Program-made: the position numbers and the translations under genes
From: JAFGBI01 sp964480725
Lineage (GTDB): Bacteria > Myxococcota_A > Polyangia > Polyangiales > Polyangiaceae
Length of the DNA stretch: 64,000 bases
Direction: 5' to 3'
NCBI GenBank assembly: GCA_964480725.1
Contig: CAYZQO010000006.1
Span: forward strand, 1-64,000
In this document: one piece after another, positions 1 to 8,688 of the stretch
Layout: every line of letters starts with the position of its first letter
How positions within the stretch are numbered: position 1 is the stretch's first letter
The notes under the pieces: generated by a model
The model's input: the letters and a program-made list of their open reading frames with translations, nothing else
What the model was told of the DNA's origin: nothing
Databases searched by the model: none

Positions 1-1121
1 CCGGTCCCGCCGGTCGCGCCGCCGGTCCCGCCGGTCGCACCACCGGTCCCGCCGGTCGCACCACCGGTCCCGCCGGTCGTCCCACCCGTTCCGCCGGTTC
101 CACCGGCACAGCCGCCGCAGTCCTCAGCCCCCTCCACGCACTGCGCGTCCCAGTAGCCGTAGCTCTCACAGCACCAGGCATCCTTCTCGCAAACACAACC
201 CTCCGTCGTCGCATCGTCGCAACCCGGAGTCGCGTGCACCTCACAGCAGGACACGGTCCCACCGGTGCCACCCGTCGCGCCGGTACCCCCTCCGCCGGTA
301 CCCCCTCCGCCGGTGCCGCCGGTGCCGCCGGTGCCGCCACCGCACCCCCCGCAGTCGTCCGCCTCGGTGACACACTGCGAGTCCCAGTAGCCGTAGTCCT
401 CGCAGCACCACGGATCGCGATCGCAGACGCACAACTCGACGGTGCGGTCCTCGCACCCCGGAGTGTAGTGCGCAACGCAGCAGGACTCGTCCGAGCCGCC
501 GCTCCCGCCGCCCCCGCTGGGGCCTCCACCAACCCCGCCGCTCCCCGCGGTGCCGCACCAGCCGCAGCCGAGTTGGTCCACCTCGAGCACGCAGGTCCCG
601 TCCCAGGTCCCGCTGCAGCAGAAGGGGTCCTCGTCGCAGACGCAGTCCTCGACGTCGGGGTCGAGGCAGCCCGGAACCGCCGTCGCCACGCAGCAGTCGC
701 CCTGACCCGCGACGCCCCCGGTCCCGCCGGTGAGCCAGCCGCCCATGCCACCCACCGGACCACCGCCGCTGCCGCCACCGCACCGGCCACAGCCGAAGAT
801 CTCCACCTCGGCGACGCAGGTTTCGTCCCAAACCACCCCACAGCAGTAGGCGTCATGGCCGCAGACGCAGTCCTGCACGGCGGAGTCGCCGCAGCCCGGC
901 GCGTCACCCGGCGCGCAACAATCGCCCCCCGGCGCTCCCCCCGTGCCGCCGCTGAAGGCGCCACCCGACCGCTGGCCTCCCGTGACCGCGCCCGCCTGAC
1001 CACCGAAGCCGGCCTCGCCGGAGGAGCGGTTGGCGTTGAGGTTACTCCGCGCCCCACAGGCGGCCACGAGCACGGAACCGACCGCTGCGAGCAGCGCGAC
1101 CCTCGACCTTGCAGCCACCAT
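1..1121 (-). CDS. Cys-rich repeat lipoprotein, C-terminus beyond window
   Basis: Probable surface lipoprotein of unknown function. Translation from ATG at 1121 (SD GGGAGAGG just upstream) gives a signal peptide ending VLVAAC, with lipidated Cys22. At least four copies of a roughly 45-residue Cys-rich module follow, with pattern CC-x(5)-PGC-D-x(4)-CVC-x-D-x-(F/W/Y)CC-x(4)-WD-x-(T/Q)CV-x(6)-CG-x-C. The modules are joined by Gly/Thr-rich linkers (GGTGG, GGATGG). The reading frame stays open to base 1, so the C-terminus is missing and the window begins inside a repetitive linker. The even number of Cys per module suggests disulfide-stabilised extracellular domains; this is inference. The plus-strand frame over the same DNA (234-1523) is a codon-bias shadow with no recognisable domain. 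Confidence 0.8.
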   Translation of the reverse strand, partial: MVAARSRVALLAAVGSVLVAACGARSNLNANRSSGEAGFGGQAGAVTGGQRSGGAFSGGTGGAPGGDCCAPGDAPGCGDSAVQDCVCGHDAYCCGVVWDETCVAEVEIFGCGRCGGGSGGGPVGGMGGWLTGGTGGVAGQGDCCVATAVPGCLDPDVEDCVCDEDPFCCSGTWDGTCVLEVDQLGCGWCGTAGSGGVGGGPSGGGGSGGSDESCCVAHYTPGCEDRTVELCVCDRDPWCCEDYGYWDSQCVTEADDCGGCGGGTGGTGGTGGGGTGGGGTGATGGTGGTVSCCEVHATPGCDDATTEGCVCEKDAWCCESYGYWDAQCVEGAEDCGGCAGGTGGTGGTTGGTGGATGGTGGATGGTGGATGGT

Positions 1122-1188
1122 CGACCTCTCCCGGAGCTCTCGTCGGCACTTCAAGCGCCCTGCAGGCGGTCGGGCCGAGCGGACGTCG

Positions 1189-1218
1189 AGTCTAGACGAT
1201 GGGCCGATCCGGCGCCAA
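1189..1218 (-). promoter_or_regulatory. Candidate housekeeping promoter for the Cys-rich lipoprotein
   Basis: On the minus strand a -35-like TTGGCG (1218-1213) and a -10-like TAGACT (1194-1189) are separated by 18 bases. This would give a leader of about 60 nt before the ATG at 1121. The same -10 hexamer occurs ahead of the multiheme operon at 42505-42510. Confidence 0.45.
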
Positions 1219-1390
1219 CAACCCACGACCACGCCCCACCCCACACCCCATCTCGCTGCGGGCCACGGCGAACACAACGGTTCGCTCCCGCCGCCACGCC
1301 CTACCGGATCGGCTCGAAACCTGGCATCGCGAGACCCCACGCCCCAGTCTCGCCCCGTGTCGTGGCTCCACACGCCGGCCCGCGGCCACG

Positions 1391-3466
1391 TTACGGCCCG
1401 GCCCCTGCGTCCGCCGCGCGCGCCACGATGGCCTCGATGGCCTCCACGAGCTTGCGATCCCCGCGCAGGCAGGGCCAGCAATCGACCCGCTTTCGCTTGA
1501 TCTTGCACCCGCGGGTGTCCTGATACGCGCGGAGGAACCGGAGCGCGCGGATGTCTCCGTCCGCGCGGGCCGAGTCGAGAACCGCCGCCACGTCGTTGCA
1601 GGTCCGCGCGGCGCGGAGCCGCGCCAGGACCCGCAACGGCGGCGCCGCGCACTCGAGGAAGGCGGGCTGCCGCACGAGCTCGTCGGCACGCGCCCGCAGG
1701 TCCGACGGTCCTGCATCGCTGGTAGCGAGCGAGTAGACGAGATCGGCGCCGCGTGTCCCCATCGGGCCGAGCAGCAGCGAGAAGGCCTCGTCGCGCGCCG
1801 CCGGGTTCGCGACGGCCTTGCGCACGACCGCCTCCACGGGGGCCGCGGTGCGCAGACCTGGATCCGCGGCCAGCGCGCGACCCAGCGCGGTGATCGACGC
1901 CTCGAGCCGGCCATCCGCCGAGAGGGACTGGGCGAGCGCCAGCTCCACGCGCGCGTCGCCGGGTCGGCGTCTAGCGAGCTCGGCCAGCGCCTCCGAGCCG
2001 CCGCGCGCCGCGGCCTCGAGCTCACCGGCGGCGAGCGCAGGGCGGGGCGCCCCGCTCGCCGCGGACGCCGGCGTGGCAACCTTCACCGCCGACGCCGAAG
2101 CCGGCACCGTCACCCCCTGACGCACGGCCCCGCCGTCACCCGGAGCGGCGAGTCGGAGAGCGCCGAGCGTGATGACGAGCAAGAGGGCCGCCGCCACCCC
2201 GACGTACATCGGGGACGGCACGTCCCGGAGCGGCGGCGCGAAACCGAGACGACGGCGATCGATCCAGTCGAGCAGTCGGACCGCGAAGCGGAGCGCCGGC
2301 GGCGGTTCGGCTCCGCCCGGCACTCCGACCAGCCCGGACAGGGCGTGCGGCGCGAGCGCCGCGCCGGCCCGCGGCGCCGGTGCGAGGGCCTCCGCGCCCC
2401 GCCCGGCGCCCTCGTCGAGGCCGCCGGCGGCGAAGCCCGCGGCCAGCGCGGCGATCCCCCCGATCCCGGAAGCGTCGGGCGAGGAGGCCGGTCTTCCGTC
2501 GGGCGGCGCCGTCACCGTGCCGCCGATCCGCGTGAAGATCCGCGCGGCATCGCCGCCGGCGGAGCCGAGCGCCGCGTCGATGGCCGTCACGACCGCCGCC
2601 GCCGCCGGATAACGCCCCGAGGCCTCGCGATCGAGCAGCCGCAGGACGATCTGCTCGATGCCATGGGGCACCCGTAACCCCGGGCATCGCTCCGCGAACG
2701 CCGGGGCCGCGCGCGACAGCTGCTGTCCCAGCACGCCGGTCTGGCTGCTAGCGGCGAACGGCCGCATCCCGGAGAGCATCTCGAAGAAGATGACGCCGAG
2801 CGCGTAGAGGTCCGCGCGACCATCGACCACCTGCCCGAGCGCCTGCTCGGGCGCCATGTACTCGGGAGTCCCGAACACCATCCCCGCCCGTGTGATCGGT
2901 GGCGAGTCGCGGTCCGCCGCCTCCGCGATCGGCACGCGGGCGATCCCGAAATCGAGCACCTTCACGAAGTCCGGGTCCGCCCCCTTGGTGACGAGCATGA
3001 CGTTCTCCGGCTTCAAGTCGCGGTGGACGATCTCGAGCGCGTGGGCGCTCGCGAGCGCCGAGGCGATCTGACGCGCGATAGCCGCCGCGCGCTCGACCGG
3101 CAGCGGACCGGCGGCGATCTCGTCGCGAAGGTTCCGCCCCTCCACGTACTCCATCACCATGAACACACAGCCGTCCGGCAGATGTCCGAAGTCGGTCGCC
3201 GCCGCGACGTTGGGGTGATCGATATTGGCGGCCGCCATCGCCTCGCGCTCGAACCGCGCCACGACCTCCGGCACGCTGGTGAGCTCGCGGTGGAGCACCT
3301 TCACCGCGAGCCGCTTGTGCATCAGCACGTGCTCGGCCGCGTAGACGCGACCCATGCCCCCGGCGCCGAGCAGCGCGTCGATGCGGTACCGCTCGGCGAG
3401 CAGCGTGCCGATGCGCGTGTCGTCGCGAGGGCGCAGTCCGCCGGGGGCGGGGTCGGAGAAACTCAC
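1391..3466 (-). CDS. Membrane-anchored Ser/Thr protein kinase
   Basis: Hanks-type kinase of 691 residues. The kinase domain spans about 27-300: glycine loop GAGGMGRVY (34-42), Lys56 in LAVK, catalytic HRDLKPEN (148-155), DFG (172-174) and MAPE (204-207) are all intact, so it should be active. A Pro/Ala-rich juxtamembrane stretch leads to one transmembrane helix near 421-440. The outer C-terminal part is Ala-rich and helical, TPR-like in appearance, and ends with several Cys. It starts 13 bases after the upstream PilZ gene, so the two are probably co-transcribed; a c-di-GMP input acting alongside the kinase is inferred from that pairing. The kinase substrate is unknown. Confidence 0.92.
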   Translation of the reverse strand: MSFSDPAPGGLRPRDDTRIGTLLAERYRIDALLGAGGMGRVYAAEHVLMHKRLAVKVLHRELTSVPEVVARFEREAMAAANIDHPNVAAATDFGHLPDGCVFMVMEYVEGRNLRDEIAAGPLPVERAAAIARQIASALASAHALEIVHRDLKPENVMLVTKGADPDFVKVLDFGIARVPIAEAADRDSPPITRAGMVFGTPEYMAPEQALGQVVDGRADLYALGVIFFEMLSGMRPFAASSQTGVLGQQLSRAAPAFAERCPGLRVPHGIEQIVLRLLDREASGRYPAAAAVVTAIDAALGSAGGDAARIFTRIGGTVTAPPDGRPASSPDASGIGGIAALAAGFAAGGLDEGAGRGAEALAPAPRAGAALAPHALSGLVGVPGGAEPPPALRFAVRLLDWIDRRRLGFAPPLRDVPSPMYVGVAAALLLVITLGALRLAAPGDGGAVRQGVTVPASASAVKVATPASAASGAPRPALAAGELEAAARGGSEALAELARRRPGDARVELALAQSLSADGRLEASITALGRALAADPGLRTAAPVEAVVRKAVANPAARDEAFSLLLGPMGTRGADLVYSLATSDAGPSDLRARADELVRQPAFLECAAPPLRVLARLRAARTCNDVAAVLDSARADGDIRALRFLRAYQDTRGCKIKRKRVDCWPCLRGDRKLVEAIEAIVARAADAGAGP

Positions 3467-3479
3467 CGCCAGCGCGCCG

Positions 3480-5048
3480 TCAGTACGGGCTGTCGCCGGG
3501 CTGCGGCGCGGCCGGTGGCGCCGCGGGCGGTGGCGCCGCGGGTGGTGGCGCCGCGGGTGGTGGCGCCGCGGGCGGAGCGGGCTCGGTCGCGGGCGGAGCG
3601 GGCTCGGTCGCGGGCGACGCGGGCTCGGTCGCGGGCGACGCGGGCTCGGTCGCGGCCGGTGCTGGGGGCTTCGGCGTCACGCGCGTGACGGGCCGCGGCC
3701 TGACTGCGGGCTTCGGCTTGGCCGTCGCCTCCGGCTCGGGCGGAGCCGGCTCCGGCGTCGCCTCCGGCTCAGGCAATGCCGCCTCCGGTTCCGCGCTGGC
3801 GGACGCCGGTGGAGCGACCGGCTCCGGCGCGGCGGGCGCGGGCGCCTGGGTCTCGGCGGGGGTGGGCTCTTCGGCGGCCGGGGCGGCGGCGGGGGGCGGC
3901 GGCAACGGCGCCGCCTGCTCCGGTGGCTCCGGACGTCGCGTCATGACGTAGATGAGCCCGGCGACCGCCGCGAGCACGACGAGCAGGAGGATGGTGCGCC
4001 CCAGCCCGCCGCCGCTCGGCTCCGGCTCCGCCGCCAAGGATACCCGGCGCTCCCCGACGGCGGGACGCTGGCTCTGACTTGCCGGACGCTCGCTCGCGCG
4101 CGCGGCCGGCGCGCTGCCAGCGCCCGCTGCGGTGTCACGAGGCTTCGCCGCCGGTTCGGAGCGGCGCTCGGTGCCCCGCTCGGATCGCTTCGCCGCCGTC
4201 TTGGTAGCCGACGCCTTGGGCTCCCCCCCCTCGCCTCCGGCCGGCTTCGTCGCCGCCCGCTCCGCCTTGGGGGGCTCCGCCGGCGCGGCCGCCGGCGTTG
4301 GTGCCGCGGGCTTGACGGCCGCGGACGGGGGCTTCGCCGCCGCAGCGGCGCCGGCGTCCCGCACCTCCTCCATCGAACCGCCGGCCTCGCGCAGCGCATC
4401 CTGGAGCAACTCCGCCGCCTGCTTCATCATCGTGCGGTCCTCCGGCGGAGGCATGTCCGCCTCGGAGTCCGTCTGGGGGAAGAAGCCGCCGGCCTCACCG
4501 GCAGGCGCCCCGGGAGCGTCGCTAGGAGACGACGAGGCAGCGCCGAGGCCGATCATGGTCGCCTTGCGCGGCGACGCGGCCGCGACGGCGCCCTTCACCG
4601 GGGCGGCCGCGCTCGAGCCCCCCGCCGCCGGCGCGGCGATGGGCGGCACGGACGCGCCGCCGGCGCCGGCCTCCTGCCCCGCCTCGTAGGCGCCGACCCC
4701 ACCGTCGCGTGTGGAGACTAGCCGGTCGATAACGACCCGGGAGTCGTCGTCGATCTTGATGAATTTCACCCCCATGCCGGCGGGGCGCTCCTCCCCACCG
4801 GCATCGTTCGGCTCGCGTTTCCACACGACGCGCCCGACCCCCTGCATCACCCGCTGATCCTCGGCGATCTTGACCTCGAACTTGAGCAACGTGCCCGGCG
4901 GGAACGGCGACGGAGTCTTGATGAACATGCCGCCACGGCTGACGTCATGCGAGTGGTGCTCGATGAACTCGTCCAGGGTCGCGCTCTTGTAGCGGACCGT
5001 CATCGTCAGCACCTTCGCGCGCGGGTCTTTGCGGGTTTCCTGGGCCAT
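3480..5048 (-). CDS. PilZ-domain protein with TM helix and Pro/Ala-rich tail
   Basis: 522 residues. The N-terminal PilZ domain (about 8-112) has the c-di-GMP-binding RxxxR (Arg6, Arg10) and DVSRGG (35-40), as in the delta-proteobacterial PilZ subfamily. A long disordered Ala/Pro/Lys-rich segment follows, then one transmembrane helix (about 352-370) and a C-terminal tail of near-identical short repeats (PATEPA, PAAPPPA), encoded by tandem DNA repeats around 3500-3640. It is the first gene of a two-gene operon with the downstream kinase. The PilZ domain is expected in the cytoplasm and the tail in the periplasm; this topology is inferred. The effector function is unknown. Confidence 0.85.
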   Translation of the reverse strand: MAQETRKDPRAKVLTMTVRYKSATLDEFIEHHSHDVSRGGMFIKTPSPFPPGTLLKFEVKIAEDQRVMQGVGRVVWKREPNDAGGEERPAGMGVKFIKIDDDSRVVIDRLVSTRDGGVGAYEAGQEAGAGGASVPPIAAPAAGGSSAAAPVKGAVAAASPRKATMIGLGAASSSPSDAPGAPAGEAGGFFPQTDSEADMPPPEDRTMMKQAAELLQDALREAGGSMEEVRDAGAAAAAKPPSAAVKPAAPTPAAAPAEPPKAERAATKPAGGEGGEPKASATKTAAKRSERGTERRSEPAAKPRDTAAGAGSAPAARASERPASQSQRPAVGERRVSLAAEPEPSGGGLGRTILLLVVLAAVAGLIYVMTRRPEPPEQAAPLPPPPAAAPAAEEPTPAETQAPAPAAPEPVAPPASASAEPEAALPEPEATPEPAPPEPEATAKPKPAVRPRPVTRVTPKPPAPAATEPASPATEPASPATEPAPPATEPAPPAAPPPAAPPPAAPPPAAPPAAPQPGDSPY

Positions 5049-5325
5049 GAAGTCGCTACCTCGTCGAGGGGAAATCGTCCAAGGTTACACCCTTCCAGGG
5101 TGGCTGCTCCGCGCACCGCGGTCGGGGTCGAGGACGCCGGCGCCCGGCCAAGACCGAGCAACCGCCTCCAGACACCTCGTCGCAGCGTACTAGAAGACGC
5201 CGAGCATCGGAAGCGGACGAGGAGCGCCCGGATCCCGGCCGATTTCGGCAGCCGGTCGCCGGGACGGAGGGGATCCCGACCCGGAGGAGGCGCGCCCGCG
5301 ACCCGGCGAATGCCAGCCGCCGTGG

Positions 5326-5331
5326 TAGCCT
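5326..5331 (+). promoter_or_regulatory. -10-like element TAGCCT just upstream of the PilZ gene
   Basis: TAGCCT ends 9 bases before the ATG at 5341, implying a transcript with only a few leader nucleotides. No convincing -35 hexamer is visible. The pattern recurs at other genes in this window. The 292-base divergent gap 5049-5340 shows no other recognisable signal. Confidence 0.35.
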
Positions 5332-5340
5332 GGACGTCGA

Positions 5341-5682
5341 ATGGCCTCGGACCACTTCCGCGCGCACGCGCGTCAGCCCGTCAGCCTCTCGGCGACGCTG
5401 CACGCGGCGGCCCGCTCCTGGCAGACGGACGTGAGCGTGGTCGATCTCGGGCTCGGCGGGGCTGGCCTCCTCGCTCACGCGGGACCCATCCCACACACCG
5501 AGGTCGAGCTCGAGCTGACCTCCCCGAACCTCTGGGACCCTCTGGTCCTGCCGGGCGTGGTGCACTGGAGCGCGCCGCCGGACGCGTCCGGCAGCGCTCG
5601 GGTGGGCATTGGGTTCCGGCACCGGCGGGCAGACCACCTGCGGGCTCTGCTCGAGCTCCTCGTCGCTGCGAGCGAGGGCTGA
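5341..5682 (+). CDS. Single-domain PilZ protein
   Basis: 113 residues, essentially only a PilZ domain. The N-terminal RxxxR (RAHAR, 7-11) and the DLGLGG motif, corresponding to D/NxSxxG, are both visible, although the Ser position is Gly, which may weaken c-di-GMP binding. No signal peptide or membrane segment, so it is a predicted cytoplasmic c-di-GMP adaptor. It is divergent from the longer PilZ/kinase operon and is a single-gene unit. There is no good Shine-Dalgarno before the ATG, in keeping with the near-leaderless promoter at 5326. Confidence 0.82.
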   Translation: MASDHFRAHARQPVSLSATLHAAARSWQTDVSVVDLGLGGAGLLAHAGPIPHTEVELELTSPNLWDPLVLPGVVHWSAPPDASGSARVGIGFRHRRADHLRALLELLVAASEG

Positions 5683-5709
5683 CGTTCGGTCCGCGCACCC
5701 CCGACGTGG

Positions 5710-6789
5710 TCAGGGCGCCGGCTCGCCGCGGAGCGCGCGGTCGTGGAAGAGCAGCACCTCGAGCACCCCGGGGCCGCGGTTGAAGTCGTAGCTGTGATCA
5801 CCCTCGAGCACGATCAGCGGCGCCTCGACGCCCGCCGCGCCGAGCGCGCCCGCGAGGCTCCGCGTCGACTCGAGGTAGAAATCCCCGCGGCTGGTCACCA
5901 GGCGCCAGCGGAGCCCCGGGTGCGCGGCGACGGCGGCGCGGACGCGCGGGACGAGGGCGCCGATCTCCCGCGGGTCGAAGGCCGGCTGCAGGGCGGCGAC
6001 CACCCCGAAGGCGGCCGGCTGCGCGAGCGCCACCAGCACGGCGCCTCGCCCCCCCAGGCTCACCCCGTCGATCCCGGTAGCAGCGACGTCGTCGAGCGCC
6101 GGCGCCTCGCGGCGCACGCGGGGCAAGACCTCGTCGACGAGGAACGCGGCGTAGGGGACCGCGTTGGCGCCGGCCTCCGGTCCACGCAGGAAGGTCGGCG
6201 TGAATGGGCAGACGACGACCAGACCGCGGTACGCCATCCGGTCGAGGGCGGCGTTCACCGCGGCGAGCCGAGCATCGGTCACCATGCCGAGGAAATCGCT
6301 GCGCCCGAGCGGCGGGCGGCGGAGCCGGTCGATCGCGCGCGGCATCCAGTAGTCGTCGATGAACCCGCGCGCCCCCAGGGCCGGCCCCTTCACCGCCTCG
6401 CCCATCCCGTGCAGGAGGAAGAGGACGGGGAAGCGCTCGTCCTCCGTGCCGCGCGCGGGAACCGAGATGACCACGCGCATCGGCCCCACCGCGGTGTCGG
6501 GGTAGTCCCAGGTCAGCTCGCGCGCCTCGAGCGGCGGCGAGGCAGCGAGCGCGCTGGCGCTCGGCGCGCGTGGAGACGCAGCGAGCGCGCTGGCGCCCGG
6601 CGCGCGTGGAGACGCAACGAGCGCGCTGGCGCCCGGTGAGCCCGCCGGAGTGCTCTCCGGTAGGGCCAGGGGCACCCCGCTGGAGGGGGTCGCGCGCCGC
6701 TGGCAGCGACACCCGGCGAGACTCCCAAGGAGCGCCAGCCCAACGAGCGGGGCGAGGCGGGCGACGCGTCGGCGGGGCTCCGAGGGCAC
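5710..6789 (-). CDS. Lipoprotein alpha/beta-hydrolase (esterase-like)
   Basis: 359 residues with a lipoprotein signal ending SLAGC (Cys27). A linker follows that contains a 12-residue unit (SALAASPRAPSA-like) three times, encoded by 36-bp tandem DNA repeats at 6542-6636. The catalytic part (about 95-350) resembles esterase D/PHB-depolymerase-like alpha/beta-hydrolases: oxyanion segment LFLLHGMG, nucleophile elbow GVSLGG (Ser244), a probable acid Asp303 and His332 in EGDHSYDF. It is placed at the cell envelope. It lies 3 bases downstream of the glyoxalase II gene, so the two form an operon. The substrate cannot be told from sequence. Confidence 0.82.
   Translation of the reverse strand: MPSEPRRRVARLAPLVGLALLGSLAGCRCQRRATPSSGVPLALPESTPAGSPGASALVASPRAPGASALAASPRAPSASALAASPPLEARELTWDYPDTAVGPMRVVISVPARGTEDERFPVLFLLHGMGEAVKGPALGARGFIDDYWMPRAIDRLRRPPLGRSDFLGMVTDARLAAVNAALDRMAYRGLVVVCPFTPTFLRGPEAGANAVPYAAFLVDEVLPRVRREAPALDDVAATGIDGVSLGGRGAVLVALAQPAAFGVVAALQPAFDPREIGALVPRVRAAVAAHPGLRWRLVTSRGDFYLESTRSLAGALGAAGVEAPLIVLEGDHSYDFNRGPGVLEVLLFHDRALRGEPAP
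6542..6636 (-). repeat. 36-bp coding tandem repeat, about 2.6 copies
   Basis: Two nearly identical 36-base units (6542-6577 and 6578-6613) and a partial third, within the linker of the lipoprotein esterase. The unit is a multiple of three, so copy-number change would alter linker length without a frameshift. Confidence 0.85.
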
Positions 6790-6792
6790 AGG

Positions 6793-7569
6793 CTAGCTCC
6801 GATCCTTGAGCGCGCGCACCAGCGCGAACACGTCCTCGTCGCTCCGCTCCGCGCCGACCCCCAGCGCCACGCGGAGCTCGCGGCTGTCCGTGCGCAGGAA
6901 AGGGTTGGTCGCGAGCTCCTCGGCCAGGGACGACGGGGCCGACGGTTGTCCCTCGGCCCGCCGCGCCGCCACCGCCGCGGCCCGGGCCGCCAGCGCGGGA
7001 TTGCCCGGCTCGAGCCGCGCCGCGAAGCGGAGGTTCTGCACTGTGTACTCGTGGCCGAACCCCACCCGGGTGGCCGCGGGCAGCCGCGCGATCCGCTGCA
7101 GCGAGGCGCAGAGCTCGGCGGCCGTACCGTCGAAGAGCCGGCCACAGCCGGCGCCGAAGAGGGTGTCCCCGGTGAACACCCAGCCGTGCCCCGCGAAGGC
7201 AAGCCCATCACGGGTGTGGCCAGGCACCGGTAGTGCCTCGAGCTCGATCCCGGCGACCGCGATGCGCGCCCCGGGCGGCAGCGGGTCGGTCAGCGCGGGG
7301 ATGAGCCCGACGCCCGCGGCGGCGCCGAACACGCGCAGCGAGGGCCACGTGCGCCGGAGCTCCGCGTTACCGCCGACGTGATCCCCGTGGTGGTGCGTGC
7401 TGAGCACGGCCAAGATCTCGAGGTCGCGCGCCTGCACCGCCCGGAGCACCACGCCGGCCTCACCGGCGTCCACCACCACGGCCCCGCGCTGATCCGGACG
7501 ACGCAGGAGGTAGGCGTAGTTGTCGGCGTAGCAGGGGAGGGCGGTCACCTCGATCCCGGACGCTTCCAT
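6793..7569 (-). CDS. gloB: Hydroxyacylglutathione hydrolase (glyoxalase II)
   Basis: Metallo-beta-lactamase-fold thioesterase that hydrolyses S-lactoylglutathione to lactate and glutathione, the second step of methylglyoxal detoxification. 258 residues, typical for GloB. The binuclear metal site is complete: THHHGDH (58-64), PGHT with His118, GDTLF with Asp135 and GHEYT with His173. The frame is open further upstream, but the start chosen (ATG at 7569) gives the canonical N-terminus beginning just before LPCYADNYAYLL; the upstream extension is Arg-rich and overlaps the divergent metallopeptidase promoter. It is first in a two-gene operon with the lipoprotein esterase. Confidence 0.93.
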   Translation of the reverse strand: MEASGIEVTALPCYADNYAYLLRRPDQRGAVVVDAGEAGVVLRAVQARDLEILAVLSTHHHGDHVGGNAELRRTWPSLRVFGAAAGVGLIPALTDPLPPGARIAVAGIELEALPVPGHTRDGLAFAGHGWVFTGDTLFGAGCGRLFDGTAAELCASLQRIARLPAATRVGFGHEYTVQNLRFAARLEPGNPALAARAAAVAARRAEGQPSAPSSLAEELATNPFLRTDSRELRVALGVGAERSDEDVFALVRALKDRS

Positions 7570-7722
7570 CTTGCGCCCGGAGCATAGCGCGAGCGACCCC
7601 GCGACGGGCGAGCGGCGCGGCCTAGCTCGGCCGGGCGAACAGCGGCGTCTGCGCCGCCGCCGCGCGACCGGCCACGCCCGGTCGACGCCGCGGAAGCGGT
7701 GGCCCAGGGGCCACCCGCCTGA

Positions 7723-7728
7723 TACCCT
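7723..7728 (+). promoter_or_regulatory. -10-like TACCCT upstream of the metallopeptidase gene
   Basis: TACCCT lies 10 bases before the ATG at 7739, giving a predicted leader of a few nucleotides. No clear -35 and no Shine-Dalgarno are visible. Confidence 0.3.
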
Positions 7729-7738
7729 GCCGCTCGTC

Positions 7739-8461
7739 ATGCCAGAAACCGACGCCGATCTGCCCGACGAGGTCCTCGACGCACTGGACGAGATCGACGA
7801 GGCGCTCGAGGAGGAGCCGGCGCGAGCGCTGGAGCTCGCCCGGAGCCTGGTCGAGCGGCACTCGGAGGACCCGGAAGCTCACCTGTCGCTGGCCGAGGCG
7901 CTCTGGGTCAACGAGGACCAAACCGGAGCCCGGCAGGTGCTCGAAGCGCTGGTCGCTCGGGAGCCCGACCTCGCCGACGCCCGTCACTCGCTCGCGTTCC
8001 TGCTCGAGGAGGTCGGCGACGAAGCGGGGATGGTGGCGCAGTTCCTCGAGGTCCACCGCCTCGACACCCTGGAGGACAGCGAGCTCGACGTGGACTGGAA
8101 GGCCGCCGAGGACGTCATCGCGCAGACCGCGGCCGAGGCCCTGGCGTCGCTCCCTTCGCCGTTCCGGGAGCGCCTCGCCGGCGTCCCCGTCCTGCTCGAG
8201 CGCCGACCCTCGCCGGACCAGGTGCGCGAGGGCGTCGATCCCCGCTCACTCGGGCTCTTCGACGGCCTCTCGGACGCGGAGGTGCAGAACGCCGAGGCCG
8301 CCACCCAGCCGACCCGCATCGTGCTTTACACCGCGAACCTCGTGGGAAGCTTCGGCACGGAGGAGGAACTCGCCGAGGAGGTTGAAATCACGGTCCTCCA
8401 CGAGGTCGGGCATTTCTTCGGCCTCGACGAGGACGACATGGAGCGGCTGGGCCTCGAGTGA
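7739..8461 (+). CDS. TPR plus minimal zincin-like metallopeptidase
   Basis: 240 residues. The N-terminal half (about 5-110) is acidic and helical and reads as tetratricopeptide-like repeats. The C-terminal half (about 120-240) matches the small zincin family PF06262 (formerly DUF1025), with the zinc-binding HEVGH (221-225) followed by FFGLDEDD at the very C-terminus, as is usual for that family. Predicted cytoplasmic, no signal peptide. An in-frame extension upstream to 7571 exists but would overlap the divergent gloB start and is not needed. Function in the family is poorly known; proteolytic activity is unproven. Confidence 0.8.
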   Translation: MPETDADLPDEVLDALDEIDEALEEEPARALELARSLVERHSEDPEAHLSLAEALWVNEDQTGARQVLEALVAREPDLADARHSLAFLLEEVGDEAGMVAQFLEVHRLDTLEDSELDVDWKAAEDVIAQTAAEALASLPSPFRERLAGVPVLLERRPSPDQVREGVDPRSLGLFDGLSDAEVQNAEAATQPTRIVLYTANLVGSFGTEEELAEEVEITVLHEVGHFFGLDEDDMERLGLE

Positions 8462-8508
8462 GCGTGGGGGCGTCGGCGCAACCCCCACCGTGGTCGGAGC
8501 CCCGAGAG

Positions 8509-8549
8509 GTCCAGGCCCAAGGAGGCCCAGACCCAAGGAGGCCCAGACC
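8509..8549 (+). repeat. 16-bp tandem repeat, about 2.6 copies, intergenic
   Basis: Copies at 8509-8524, 8525-8540 and a partial at 8541-8549, built on GCCCAGACCCAAGGAG. It lies between the metallopeptidase gene and icd. No coding role is visible; it could be a protein-binding array or simple slippage. Confidence 0.6.
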
Positions 8550-8641
8550 GGTCCCCGCGCGCGCTCGGGGTCGCCGCCTCTCGCCCGGACCTCCCCTTGC
8601 CCTTTCCGATCGACTGGGATAGTCGCGAAAAGGTCCGGCGT

Positions 8642-8666
8642 GGGCCCTGACCCCCCGGTCAGGCCC
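8642..8666 (+). promoter_or_regulatory. Stem-loop in the icd leader
   Basis: CCTGACC (8646-8652) pairs with GGTCAGG (8657-8663) around a CCCC loop, and GGG/CCC extend it. The stem ends 22 bases before the icd start codon. It lacks a T tract, so it is more likely a leader structure than a terminator. Confidence 0.35.
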
Positions 8667-8688
8667 GGGCAAGACGAAGAGACATTCG

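Noticed and set aside
234..1523. 429-codon plus-strand frame
   Set aside because: Mirror of the Cys-rich lipoprotein; Ala/Arg-rich composition and no motif, while the minus strand has a lipobox and repeats.
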